Positions 15,024 to 23,385 of a stretch of 50,421 nucleotides of DNA are shown here, in pieces. The stretch is from NCBI GenBank assembly GCA_015067075.1, contig SVND01000015.1:1-50421 (forward strand), written 5' to 3'. The notes beneath the pieces were generated by a model, which had not been told where the DNA came from, did no database searches, and saw only the letters and a program-made list of their open reading frames with translations. Both the position numbers and the translations under genes were made by a program. The DNA comes from Oscillospiraceae bacterium. Its GTDB lineage: Bacteria > Bacillota > Clostridia > Oscillospirales > SIG530. Position 1 is the first letter of the stretch, and each line of letters begins with the position of its first letter.

Positions 15024-16955
15024 ATGAATAACGAACCCAACAATCTTGATCCTATCGTTCCTATGGGAGTGGACGGAGAAAACGAGACTGCGTCCGAGGA
15101 GCAGATAGCTGAAGTTAGAAATGATGAAAATAAGGAGCAAGCTGCTACGTCCTCATTGGCACAGGGAGTTTCCGCGCTCTCGGAGGGTAAGCTTTTCGAT
15201 CTGGAACAGGTAAAGGCTGTTTTAGCGGAAAAAAGAATGGAAGTAAACGATGAGGAAGGCACGAGAGTCGTACAAAGCGTGCCGCCTATCCCCGTTTTTT
15301 CCGTGGAAGAGCCCGACGGAATGCCGTATAAGGATGCACCCGAAGCGCCGCAAAAAGCGGAAAGCGATGCTTTTTTAGGTGCGACGCCTGCGGTGGAGCT
15401 GTTTGAGCAGGCAGGGGAAGAAAAGGTACAGCCCGATTGGGAAGAGCTTCGCCGCCGCCGAAAGGAAGCGGAACGCTATAACAATGCGGAGCTTGCGGAA
15501 TATGAGCGTGCTCAGAAAAAGCGCAAGCGCGATCAGGCACAGAAAAAACAGCAAAGCAGCCAAGAGCCGATAAAGCGTGCGGCACATGAAGCAGACGGTA
15601 CACGCATGATTCCAAAGCAAAGGGAAGCTGTAAGCGGAGAAAAGCGTGAAAGACCTTCTCGTCCTCGTCCTGAACAGCAGCAGACAAGGGGAGAAAGCCG
15701 TGAGCGTGCGAAACGACCGCGCCCTGTTCAAAATACCGAGGCGCAAAGAGAACGTACTGCGCGTCCCCGTCCAGAGCAGGACACCGCAAAAAGAAGAAAC
15801 ACGGCAAACAGACCCGTTCGCCGACGTGACGACGGTATCATAAGGGCAGAGGAGCTTGACACGGGTAAACCGAAAAGAAATCCCGTGGTGAGATTTTTAC
15901 TTACGTCACTTAAATGGATAATTTATTTTGCCGTCATAATCGCCATATCAGTTTACGGCGGTCAGCTTGCAGTAAGATGGGCAAACGATGCCTTTGCTTT
16001 CGTCAAGGAAAGCAAGGAGGTAAAGGTAACTATCCCCGAAAATGCCACGACGCAGGAGGTAGCTTTAATACTTGCGGAGAGCGGTATAATATCGGAGCCT
16101 GACCTTTTCCGCATTTTCACAATGCTGAAGAAAAACGACGGGCTTTATCTCGGCGGAGAGTATACCCTTGATACGTCCATGGATTACAGCACCATTATGT
16201 CGAAGCTGAAATATACCTATAAGCCTGCCCGTGAAACGCTTCGCTTTACCATACCCGAAGGCTATACGCTGGAGCAGATAGTTGCTCTTTTGGTCAAGCA
16301 CGGACTTGGCACGGAGGAGGAATTCTGGCAGGCACTTCAGTACGGCAAGTTTAATTATGAATTTCTTGCGGACCTTCCCGAATCAAAAACGAGGCTTGAA
16401 GGCTTCATTTTCCCCGATACCTACGAGGTATATAAGGATGAAGGCGCTGAATCCATAATCAAGCGCTTGCTTTCCAACTTCAACAAAAAGTTCAAGGATG
16501 AATATTATGAGCGCGCTCAGGAGCTTAACATGAGCGTTTTGCAGGTGGTAACTTTGGCATCTATAATCGAAAAGGAAGCAGTCAACGTGGCTGAATTTTC
16601 TCTCGTTTCGTCTGTTTTCCATAACAGGCTCAATTCGCCCGACAAATACCCCTATCTGCAATCCTGCGCTACGATCCAGTACGTTCTTCCCGAACGCAAG
16701 CAGGTGCTCAGCGTCGAGGACACAAAAATAGACAGCCCCTATAACACATATACGAATAAGGGCTTGCCGCCGGGTCCCATATCAAATCCCGGTGAAGCCG
16801 CCATATATGCGGCGCTTTATCCTGACACGACAAATTACTATTTCTTCGTCGCATCGGGAAACAACCACGTTTTCTCCACGTCCTATGACGCCCATCTTAC
16901 GGCTATACGCAACGTAGGCTCGCAGGCACAAGGTACGGGAACGATAATTGACTAA
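15024..16955 (+). CDS. mltG: Endolytic transglycosylase MltG (YceG family) with a long cytoplasmic extension
   Basis: A 643-residue membrane-anchored lytic transglycosylase, a candidate terminator of nascent peptidoglycan strands. Residues 1-289 are a cytoplasmic, charged, low-complexity region with repeats like RPRPEQ/RPRPVQ (about 212-251). One TM segment lies at about 290-312. A LysM-like module (KVTIPENATTQEVALIL) and the YceG catalytic domain follow. Catalytic Glu516 is in LASIIEKEA, with FPDTYEV, SVFHNRL, CATIQYVL and GLPPGPISNPG around it. Ordinary MltG is about 340-400 residues, so the cytoplasmic tail is an addition. The start has only a weak ribosome-binding site. Confidence 0.92.
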   Translation: MNNEPNNLDPIVPMGVDGENETASEEQIAEVRNDENKEQAATSSLAQGVSALSEGKLFDLEQVKAVLAEKRMEVNDEEGTRVVQSVPPIPVFSVEEPDGMPYKDAPEAPQKAESDAFLGATPAVELFEQAGEEKVQPDWEELRRRRKEAERYNNAELAEYERAQKKRKRDQAQKKQQSSQEPIKRAAHEADGTRMIPKQREAVSGEKRERPSRPRPEQQQTRGESRERAKRPRPVQNTEAQRERTARPRPEQDTAKRRNTANRPVRRRDDGIIRAEELDTGKPKRNPVVRFLLTSLKWIIYFAVIIAISVYGGQLAVRWANDAFAFVKESKEVKVTIPENATTQEVALILAESGIISEPDLFRIFTMLKKNDGLYLGGEYTLDTSMDYSTIMSKLKYTYKPARETLRFTIPEGYTLEQIVALLVKHGLGTEEEFWQALQYGKFNYEFLADLPESKTRLEGFIFPDTYEVYKDEGAESIIKRLLSNFNKKFKDEYYERAQELNMSVLQVVTLASIIEKEAVNVAEFSLVSSVFHNRLNSPDKYPYLQSCATIQYVLPERKQVLSVEDTKIDSPYNTYTNKGLPPGPISNPGEAAIYAALYPDTTNYYFFVASGNNHVFSTSYDAHLTAIRNVGSQAQGTGTIID

Positions 16956-16973
16956 AGATAAGGATGAAAAATT

Positions 16974-17759
16974 ATGATAACAGTTGAAGATATAAGAGCT
17001 AAAAAAGGCTTTATCTGCGACATGGACGGAGTTATATACCACGGAAATAACCTTTTGCCCGGTGCAGGTGAATTTGTTCAGTGGCTCAAAAATGAAAATA
17101 AGCGGTTTTTGTTCCTGACGAACAGCAGCGAACGCTCGCCCCGTGAGCTTTGCCAGAAGCTTTCACGCATGGGACTTGACGTGAGTGAGGAACACTTTTA
17201 CACAAGCGCCCTTGCCACAGCCGCTTTTGTAAGCACGCAGATGCCTGGCTGCAGCGCATACGTTATCGGCGAGGCGGGACTTGTAAACGCCCTTTACGAT
17301 GCAGGTATAACGATGAACGATGTCAATCCCGACTACGTTATCGTCGGTGAAACGCGCACGTATAATTACGAAAGCATCAGCCGCGCCGTCCGCTTTGTAA
17401 ACGCAGGCTCAAAGCTTATCGGTACGAACCCCGACCTTACAGGACCGACGGAGGCAGGTATCGCGCCCGCAACGAAGGCGCTTATTGCACCCATTGAGCT
17501 TGCAACGGGCAAGCAGGCGTATTTTGTCGGCAAGCCTAACCCCATTATGATGCGTACGGGTATAAAGCTTTTAGGCTGTGCCGACGCTGATACAGCCATA
17601 ATCGGCGACAGAATGGATACGGATATTATCGCAGGCATTGAGTCTGAGCTTGACACGGTTTTAGTTTTAAGCGGTGTTTCCTCCATGGATACGCCCAAGG
17701 AATTCCCATACAGACCTAAGCTCATACTCAAGGGCGTAGGCGACATTGCAAACGTATAA
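16974..17759 (+). CDS. HAD-IIA family sugar-phosphatase (NagD-like)
   Basis: A 261-residue phosphatase. The HAD nucleophile and acid are Asp16/Asp18 in CDMDGV. Motif II is LTNSSERSP, a C2 cap follows, the conserved Lys is in VGKPNP, and motif IV is IIGDRMDTDI. Family members dephosphorylate nucleotides or small sugar phosphates. It starts 19 nt after mltG with AAGGATG upstream, in an apparent operon with the following S66-like gene. The substrate is unknown. Confidence 0.92.
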   Translation: MITVEDIRAKKGFICDMDGVIYHGNNLLPGAGEFVQWLKNENKRFLFLTNSSERSPRELCQKLSRMGLDVSEEHFYTSALATAAFVSTQMPGCSAYVIGEAGLVNALYDAGITMNDVNPDYVIVGETRTYNYESISRAVRFVNAGSKLIGTNPDLTGPTEAGIAPATKALIAPIELATGKQAYFVGKPNPIMMRTGIKLLGCADADTAIIGDRMDTDIIAGIESELDTVLVLSGVSSMDTPKEFPYRPKLILKGVGDIANV

Positions 17760-17773
17760 AGCGAGTGGTGCAA

Positions 17774-18667
17774 ATGAAAATGATATACCCGCCGCGCCTT
17801 GAAAAAGGCGGCACGATAGGCATTGCCGCACCGTGCAGTGCGCCGAATACGGAAAAGCTGGGCAATGCCATATCAGCTTTTGAACAAATGGGTTATAGAG
17901 TGAAGCTGTCGGAGCATATTTACAGCACAGCAGACGGATACGCAGGCTCTTTAAGCGAGCGCGTGGATGACCTTAACAGTCTTTTGCGCGACGAAGGCGT
18001 AAATGCCGTAATGCTTGGCGGCGGTGACGTCGGCAACGAGCTTTTGCCTTATATCGACTATAATGCTGTGGTGAAAACACCGAAACCTGTTATAAGCTAC
18101 AGCAACGGCACTTATATACTAAACGCCATAACCTCGAAAACAGGCGTTATAACGTATCACGGTCAGACTCCGCGTACGTATTACGAAACGGTACCGTATA
18201 ACGTGGCAAGCTTTAACGCTCATATTGCATCGGGCGGTATGCCGAGCCATGAAAAAGCCGCAGATTGGCTTTGCTTTGGCAAAAGCGTAAGCGCACAGGG
18301 TAAGCTTGTGGGCGGATATCTCGGTCATATAGCGATGATGCTTGGCGGAAGCTATTTTGAATATAGCCGAAATGAAAAATATATCCTTTTCCTTGGGGAT
18401 CATCATTGGTTCAGTGCGCCTGAAACGGTGGCGTCCTATCTTGCACATATCGGTCAATCGGGCTTTCTTTCCTGCTGTGAATGCGTTATTTTCGGTCATT
18501 ACGGCGAGGACCAAAGCGACGTATGCCGAGTGCTTGAGCGGTTTTCCGCGCAGTACGGCATATCGGTGATAAAATGTGATGATTTCGGTCACGGAACGTA
18601 TAACGCCGTTTTCCCTATAGGAGCCAATGTACGAATCGAGGATAGCCAAGCGCTTTATTATATATAA
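17774..18667 (+). CDS. S66 peptidase-like protein (LD-carboxypeptidase / MccF family), divergent
   Basis: A 297-residue protein with the S66 layout. An N-terminal Rossmann-like half begins GGTIGIAAPCSAP. The nucleophile elbow SYSNGT carries Ser110. The C-terminal half includes KLVGGYLGHIAMMLGG and a His273 candidate in DFGHGTYNA. In LdcA/MccF the catalytic Glu is expected in an LFLED-type motif. Here that motif reads LFLGD, with Gly at 208. The RGG(Y/F)G-type loop is LGGGDVG. It may therefore be inactive, altered, or use another acid. Placement after mltG and NagD suggests cell-wall peptide work. Start choice (GTG 17765, ATG 17774 or 17780) is uncertain. Confidence 0.82.
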   Translation: MKMIYPPRLEKGGTIGIAAPCSAPNTEKLGNAISAFEQMGYRVKLSEHIYSTADGYAGSLSERVDDLNSLLRDEGVNAVMLGGGDVGNELLPYIDYNAVVKTPKPVISYSNGTYILNAITSKTGVITYHGQTPRTYYETVPYNVASFNAHIASGGMPSHEKAADWLCFGKSVSAQGKLVGGYLGHIAMMLGGSYFEYSRNEKYILFLGDHHWFSAPETVASYLAHIGQSGFLSCCECVIFGHYGEDQSDVCRVLERFSAQYGISVIKCDDFGHGTYNAVFPIGANVRIEDSQALYYI

Positions 18668-18722
18668 ATTCACCTTATTGGTGCAATCTGCATAAGATGG
18701 TATCGAGAAGGGATGTGACATC

Positions 18723-19067
18723 ATGCTCGACGCCTTTTTAAAGGGTATGCTCATATTTTTTGCCCTGATAGGCATAATGGAATTTATATATATTTTGTAT
18801 AGCGTTTTTGCGCTGCGCGTGCTGCGCTCGGATTTTTGGATAGTCGTCAGACCGCAGGAGAATGAAAGTCTGGAGGCTGTGATAAGAAGCCTTAAATCCT
18901 GCGTGGATGAAACGCTTGTAAAACAGACTCAGGCGAGTGTAATAATTTTAAGCGATGACGACAGGTACGATAGGATTTGCGAAAGCTGTAACGCTTTTGC
19001 TTCGGTGCGCAGGTGCACGGCGCAGGAGCTTGCGCAGATAGTTGCTTCAACACAAAACGATGAATAA
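18723..19067 (+). CDS. Single-pass membrane protein of unknown function
   Basis: A 114-residue protein with a ribosome-binding site (AAGGGATG) before the ATG. One or one and a half hydrophobic segments occupy residues 6-33. The soluble remainder contains VVRPQENESLEAVIRSL and then VIILSDDDRYDRICES, patterned like a small alpha/beta domain. It follows the S66-like gene by 55 nt and is closed by a terminator. I do not recognise the family. Confidence 0.72.
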   Translation: MLDAFLKGMLIFFALIGIMEFIYILYSVFALRVLRSDFWIVVRPQENESLEAVIRSLKSCVDETLVKQTQASVIILSDDDRYDRICESCNAFASVRRCTAQELAQIVASTQNDE

Positions 19068-19070
19068 AGA

Positions 19071-19117
19071 AAGAGCCGACTTGATGCTTTGAATTGCATT
19101 GAAGCGGCTCTTTTTTT
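19071..19117 (+). terminator. Terminator of the mltG operon
   Basis: AAGAGCCG-CTT-ATGC pairs with GCAT-AAG-CGGCTCTT (small internal mismatches) and is followed by seven T residues. Confidence 0.85.
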
Positions 19118-19202
19118 GTGCGTTTTTGGCGTAAAAACAGGCAAATCACATAATTTTTCAATCAAAACAAAAAAATATTATATATTTACTTAATTTCTCC
19201 CC

Positions 19203-19231
19203 TTGCAATATCAGTTAATTTGTGGTATTAT
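19203..19231 (+). promoter_or_regulatory. Promoter of the P-loop mini-protein gene
   Basis: TTGCAA (19203-19208) and TATTAT (19226-19231) have a 17-bp spacer with TGTGG adjoining the -10. Confidence 0.75.
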
Positions 19232-19263
19232 ATAATTACTAATTTATTAGGAGGCAACTAATT

Positions 19264-19680
19264 ATGATACAATTGATCGTCGGCGTTAAAGGTACCGGAA
19301 AAACAAAAACACTCATTGATATGGCAAATGAAGCAATAAAGACCAGCAAGGGTCACGTTGTTTGTCTTGAAAAGGGCAACAAGCTTACTTATGATATAAG
19401 CCACAATGTCCGCCTTATTGATGTTGAGGAGTACCGTGTAACCGGCTTCCATACACTTTTGAGCTTCACCTCCGGAATTCTTGCAAGCGATTACGATGTA
19501 ACTGACGTATTTATCGACTCTGCTCTTAAGATCGGTAAGAATAAGATAGATGAGTTCGAAGCATTTATTCAGGGTATTGAATATCTTGCAGAAAGATTTT
19601 CTGTAAACTTCACTATTACATCCTCCTGCGATCCCGCAGATCTCCCTGAATCTCTCAAAAAGTACGTTACTATCCACTAA
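19264..19680 (+). CDS. Small P-loop protein of unknown function
   Basis: A 138-residue soluble protein with a clear Walker A (GVKGTGKT at 7-14) and a candidate Walker B strand (TDVFIDSA). It is much smaller than ordinary ATPases; the remainder is a compact alpha/beta domain ending TITSSCDPADLPESLKKYV. The start has AGGAGG 8-10 nt upstream. Homologues of this size are common in Clostridia, sometimes loosely labelled PilT-like, but no function is established that I can name. It is 24 nt upstream of a sugar-isomerase gene, likely cotranscribed. Confidence 0.82.
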   Translation: MIQLIVGVKGTGKTKTLIDMANEAIKTSKGHVVCLEKGNKLTYDISHNVRLIDVEEYRVTGFHTLLSFTSGILASDYDVTDVFIDSALKIGKNKIDEFEAFIQGIEYLAERFSVNFTITSSCDPADLPESLKKYVTIH

Positions 19681-19704
19681 GTTATCGAATTAGGAGAAAA
19701 TAAT

Positions 19705-20667
19705 ATGAAATTAAGCGTATTGACTGTTCCCCTTTCGGGAATGCCCTTTGAAAAGGCTCTTGATTTTCTTGCGCCTTTAGGCGTTGAAGCTGTTGAGATC
19801 GGTTGCGGCGGTTTCCCCGGAAACGCCCATTGCAACCCTGCGGAGCTTCTTAACAAGCCCGAAGCAATAAAGGCTTACAAGGCGGCTCTTGCCGAGCGCA
19901 ATATGTCTATTGCGGCTCTCAGCTGTCACGGTAACCCCGTGCATCCCAACAAGGATATTGCGAAAAAGGCTCATGATGAATTTACAGCGGCTGTTGAGCT
20001 TGCAAATCAGCTTGAGGTCGAAACTGTTATAACATTCTCCGGCTGTCCCGGCGGCTCGCCCGACGATAAGACGCCCAACTGGGTAACTTGCCCGTGGCCC
20101 GATGATTTTACGGCTGTTCTGGACTACCAGTGGAACGAAGTTCTCATTCCTTATTGGCAGAAGACGGGTGAATTTGTGAAGTCGCGCGGCGTTCGCGTTG
20201 CGTTTGAGATGCATCCCGGCTTTTGTGTATACAATCCCGAAACGATGCTCAAGATCCGTGCGGCTTGCGGAGATGTTCTCGGTGCAAACCTTGACCCGAG
20301 CCATCTGATCTGGCAGGGAATTGAGCTTCCCGCCGCTATCCGTGCCCTTGAAGGCGCTATCTACCACGTTCACGCAAAGGACACGAAGATCGACAAGATA
20401 AATACTGCTGTCAACGGCGTTCTCGACACGAAGCATTACGGCGACGAGATCCACCGCAGCTGGATATTCCGCAGCATGGGCTACGGAAACGACATGGCGT
20501 TTTGGAAGGATGTTGTAAGCAATCTTCGTCTTGTCGGCTACGACCATGTTCTCAGCATTGAGCATGAAGACAGCCTCATGTCCTCTCAGGAAGGCTTGAA
20601 GAAGGCTATCAGCTTCGTTCGCGATATCATTATTTCTGAGCCGCGAGGCGAAATGTTCTGGGCTTAA
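19705..20667 (+). CDS. Sugar phosphate isomerase/epimerase (xylose isomerase-like TIM barrel)
   Basis: A 320-residue AP-endonuclease-2/IolE-like TIM barrel. Candidate metal ligands are the Glu in VAFEMHPG, the Asp in NLDPSHL, the His in YHVHAKDTK and the Glu in LSIEHED. Such enzymes isomerise or epimerise keto-sugars and inositol derivatives. AGGAG lies 10 nt before the ATG. Many positions resemble large barrels annotated as myo-inositol catabolism proteins, but no iol gene is present, so the substrate is unassigned. Confidence 0.9.
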   Translation: MKLSVLTVPLSGMPFEKALDFLAPLGVEAVEIGCGGFPGNAHCNPAELLNKPEAIKAYKAALAERNMSIAALSCHGNPVHPNKDIAKKAHDEFTAAVELANQLEVETVITFSGCPGGSPDDKTPNWVTCPWPDDFTAVLDYQWNEVLIPYWQKTGEFVKSRGVRVAFEMHPGFCVYNPETMLKIRAACGDVLGANLDPSHLIWQGIELPAAIRALEGAIYHVHAKDTKIDKINTAVNGVLDTKHYGDEIHRSWIFRSMGYGNDMAFWKDVVSNLRLVGYDHVLSIEHEDSLMSSQEGLKKAISFVRDIIISEPRGEMFWA

Positions 20668-20681
20668 TTTAAAAGAAAGGT

Positions 20682-20711
20682 TTTACTTTGCGGAAATATT
20701 TGCAAAGTAAA
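20682..20711 (+). promoter_or_regulatory. Hairpin in the leader of the small lipoprotein gene
   Basis: A perfect 10-bp inverted repeat, TTTACTTTGC and GCAAAGTAAA with a 10-nt loop, lies between the isomerase stop and the lipoprotein ATG. No T run follows, so it is more likely a leader structure or operator than a terminator. Confidence 0.5.
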
Positions 20712-20723
20712 TTGGTCACGCAT

Positions 20724-21107
20724 ATGAAAAGAGTTATGGCTGTTGTTTTGGCTGCTTTCATGCTCATATTTGCCGCTTGCGCACCGAGCAAACGACAGAT
20801 AACAGCTACTAAAGCAATTGAAAGTGACGAAAACGGCATTGTTGAGCAGGTTATAAATGCTCGCTGGGCTGACGAGGAAACGCTTGAATATTTCAGATAT
20901 ACGTTCAAGTTCTCCGACGAAGCGAAGGCGAAGCAGATGTATGACGAGCTTGCCGAGGTTATCGGAGATAACAAGGACTACGACCTAAAAATTGAGGGAA
21001 GCAGTGTGTCCTATAACGAAGTGATCACCGATGCGACGGCGGCAAGACCGTATTCTTCCCTGTATGGACAGCTTACGGCTGACGGCTGGACTATTGTAGC
21101 AAAATAA
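20724..21107 (+). CDS. Small lipoprotein of unknown function
   Basis: A 127-residue exported lipoprotein. MKRVMAVVLAAFMLIFAAC gives a signal peptide with lipobox FAAC (Cys19). The mature part is charged and may be a small alpha/beta domain (EYFRYTFKFSDEAKAKQMYD). The ATG at 20724 is chosen because it begins the signal peptide; no strong ribosome-binding site is seen. A TTG at 20688 in the same frame has AAAGG upstream but would put 12 extra residues before the signal sequence and lies in the hairpin. The family is unknown. Confidence 0.75.
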   Translation: MKRVMAVVLAAFMLIFAACAPSKRQITATKAIESDENGIVEQVINARWADEETLEYFRYTFKFSDEAKAKQMYDELAEVIGDNKDYDLKIEGSSVSYNEVITDATAARPYSSLYGQLTADGWTIVAK

Positions 21108-21158
21108 GCCAAAACAGAAGTACCGCACGAAAAGTGATGGAAGCTTCACAAAAGAAGG

Positions 21159-21188
21159 AAAAAGCGGTGCTGAAAGGTGCCGCTTTTT
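21159..21188 (+). terminator. Terminator after the small lipoprotein gene
   Basis: AAAAAGCGG and CCGCTTTTT form a perfect 9-bp stem with a loop of about 12 nt that can be closed further by G-U pairs; the right arm provides the U tract. Confidence 0.7.
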
Positions 21189-21215
21189 ATGTTTTACGAT
21201 ATTAAGGAGGAAAAT

Positions 21216-22505
21216 ATGGATTTTAGTATGATGCATCCCGCCGACCAGATAGTTACCATAATGGAGCGAATTTATAAATACGGCATGACAACGACATCAG
21301 GCGGTAATCTGTCCGTTAAGGACAGCGAGGGTGTAGTCTGGATAAGCCCTGCAAGCGTTGACAAGGGCACGCTTCAAAGAGATGATATTATGAAAATAAT
21401 GCCTGACGGCACCATCGTCGGCAGACATAAGCCATCCAGCGAATATCCGTTCCATCTCGCCACATACAGACAGCGCCCCGACTTAAAGGCTGTTTTGCAC
21501 GCTCATCCGCCGTCTCTCGTGGCGTTCAGTATTGCGCGCAAAATTCCCGATACGACGCTTTTGCCCAATGCAAGACAAGTCTGCGGCGATATAACAATGG
21601 CGCCTTATGCACTTCCGGGAAGTCAGAAGCTGGGCGAAAATATTTCCGAGGAATTTGCCAAGGGTATAAACACGGTAATGCTTGAAAACCACGGAGTCGT
21701 TATCGGTGCGGAAAATCTTTTCAAGGCGTTTACTATTTTTGAGACGCTTGATTATTGCGCGCGCTTGCAGATAAACGCAAACTCCTTGGGCACGCCTCAC
21801 AGCCTTACGCAAAAGCAGTACGCCCTTTATTTGCAAAAGCATCATCCCGAAATGGATGAATTTATCCCCGCAAGAAGAAGCAGTGAGGAGCTTGAGATAC
21901 GCCGCGAGATGTGCGCACTGATCAAGCGAGCCTACGATAACGAGCTTTTTACAAGCGGTCAGGGTACGTTTTCACGCAGACTCAGCGACGGCTCGTTTAT
22001 TATTACGCCCTATGCCAAGGACAGAAAATATCTTGAGCCCGGAGACCTTGTAAGGATAGAGGGCAATAAAAAGGAATTTGGCAAAATGCCGTCGCGCTCA
22101 CTTCGCTTGCATGAGGAAATATACAAAATGCACGATGATATAAATTCCGTTATAATTGCTCATCCGCCTCACATTATGGCGTTTGCCGTAACGGATGCGC
22201 GGTTTAACGCCCGCCTTATTCCCGAAAGCTATATCATGCTCCGTGATATTCAGAAGCTTCCCTTTGGATGCAGTTATCTTCAGCCAAAGGAAACGGCGGA
22301 GAAGATATCCTCGAAAACACCTGTTGTAATTATTGAAAACGACTGTGTCGTTGCGGCAGGCAAGAGCCTTCTCAATGCTTTCGACAGACTTGAGGTTCTG
22401 GAATACAGCGCGAAATCTGTTATTGACGTTAAAAATATCGGCGGCATCGTCAATATAAGCGATGACGAGGTAAAGGAAATAGAAACGGCGTTTAACCTGA
22501 ATTAA
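21216..22505 (+). CDS. Double-domain class II aldolase/adducin-like protein
   Basis: A 429-residue fusion of two class II aldolase domains. The first (about 1-205) keeps TSGGNLSVK, an HAHPP metal pair and ENHGVVIGA. The second (about 215-425) has TSGQGTFSRR but only AHPPH for the metal pair and IENDCVVAAG without the His. One half therefore looks catalytic and the other degenerate. The family uses Zn to cleave or epimerise sugar phosphates such as L-fuculose-1-P or L-ribulose-5-P. The start has AGGAGG 7 nt upstream and lies downstream of a terminator. The actual substrate is not readable. Confidence 0.88.
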   Translation: MDFSMMHPADQIVTIMERIYKYGMTTTSGGNLSVKDSEGVVWISPASVDKGTLQRDDIMKIMPDGTIVGRHKPSSEYPFHLATYRQRPDLKAVLHAHPPSLVAFSIARKIPDTTLLPNARQVCGDITMAPYALPGSQKLGENISEEFAKGINTVMLENHGVVIGAENLFKAFTIFETLDYCARLQINANSLGTPHSLTQKQYALYLQKHHPEMDEFIPARRSSEELEIRREMCALIKRAYDNELFTSGQGTFSRRLSDGSFIITPYAKDRKYLEPGDLVRIEGNKKEFGKMPSRSLRLHEEIYKMHDDINSVIIAHPPHIMAFAVTDARFNARLIPESYIMLRDIQKLPFGCSYLQPKETAEKISSKTPVVIIENDCVVAAGKSLLNAFDRLEVLEYSAKSVIDVKNIGGIVNISDDEVKEIETAFNLN

Positions 22506-22528
22506 AAGATCAAATAAGGACGGAACAG

Positions 22529-23320
22529 ATGAAATATACGGAGATAAAGACCTTTTCAAACAGCATGATAAAAGCGATTGCAAGGCTTGGCAAAAAAAGC
22601 GAGCGCGAGGAAGCGGGCGAGTTTGTCGTCGAGGGTGAAAAGCTGGTTTGCGAGGCTGAAAAAAGCGGAGTTAAAATAATTCGCGTACTTTTTGATTTAG
22701 CTAAAAAGCAACAGTTCAGCGGCATTTTGGAGCGCCTTGCCGACAAGGGTGTACAGCTTTTCGGCTGTGAAGCCGAAATATTCCAAAAAGCGGCTGTGAC
22801 AACGACGCCGCAGGGAATACTTGCCGTCTGCAAGCTGGATGAAAAGTCGAACGAGCTTACCGTGAGTGCAATAAAGCAGGGCGGAAAATATATCGTGCTT
22901 CAATCCATACAGGATCCGGGCAACGCCGGTACTATAGTCAGAACGGCGGAGGCATTCGGACTTGACGGAGTTGTTTTTACGGAAGCGACTGTTGATATTT
23001 ACCATATGAAATTTTTGCGCGCAACGATGGGCTCAAGCTTCAGAATGCCCGTATATTTTTGTGAAAGATGTATTGAGGCTGTGCATATGTTTGAAGATAA
23101 AGGCGTTCATGTGTATGCAACGGCGCTTTTCCCGGGTGCGGTATCCATAAAGGACGTTGATATAACGAAAAACGCCGCCGTTATAATCGGCAATGAGGGC
23201 AACGGTATATCCCGTGAAATTGCGGAGAATACGGATTGTATCATAATCCCCATGACGGGCAAGGTCAATTCCCTCAACGCCGCTATCGCCGCATCGGTCG
23301 TAATGTGGCAAATGCAATAG
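22529..23320 (+). CDS. TrmH/SpoU-family RNA 2'-O-methyltransferase
   Basis: A 263-residue methyltransferase with a substrate-binding N-terminus (VVEGEKLV, about 30-40) and a SPOUT domain with a trefoil knot. Motif 1 is QDPGNAGTIVRTAEAFG, motif 2 is VIIGNEGNGIS and motif 3 is IPMTGKVNSLNAAIAASV. It methylates 2'-OH groups of rRNA or tRNA using S-adenosylmethionine; the target base is unknown. It lies 23 nt after the aldolase-like gene. Confidence 0.94.
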   Translation: MKYTEIKTFSNSMIKAIARLGKKSEREEAGEFVVEGEKLVCEAEKSGVKIIRVLFDLAKKQQFSGILERLADKGVQLFGCEAEIFQKAAVTTTPQGILAVCKLDEKSNELTVSAIKQGGKYIVLQSIQDPGNAGTIVRTAEAFGLDGVVFTEATVDIYHMKFLRATMGSSFRMPVYFCERCIEAVHMFEDKGVHVYATALFPGAVSIKDVDITKNAAVIIGNEGNGISREIAENTDCIIIPMTGKVNSLNAAIAASVVMWQMQ

Positions 23321-23325
23321 AAGAA

Positions 23326-23369
23326 AAGAGAGAGCTTCACGGAAATTTGAAACCGTGTTACTCTCTCTT
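23326..23369 (+). terminator. Bidirectional terminator between convergent genes
   Basis: AAGAGAGAG and CTCTCTCTT plus inner CACGG and CCGTG form a stem with a small internal loop, located between the SpoU gene and the convergent araC gene. Confidence 0.7.
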
Positions 23370-23385
23370 CTGTTTATTGCAGATT

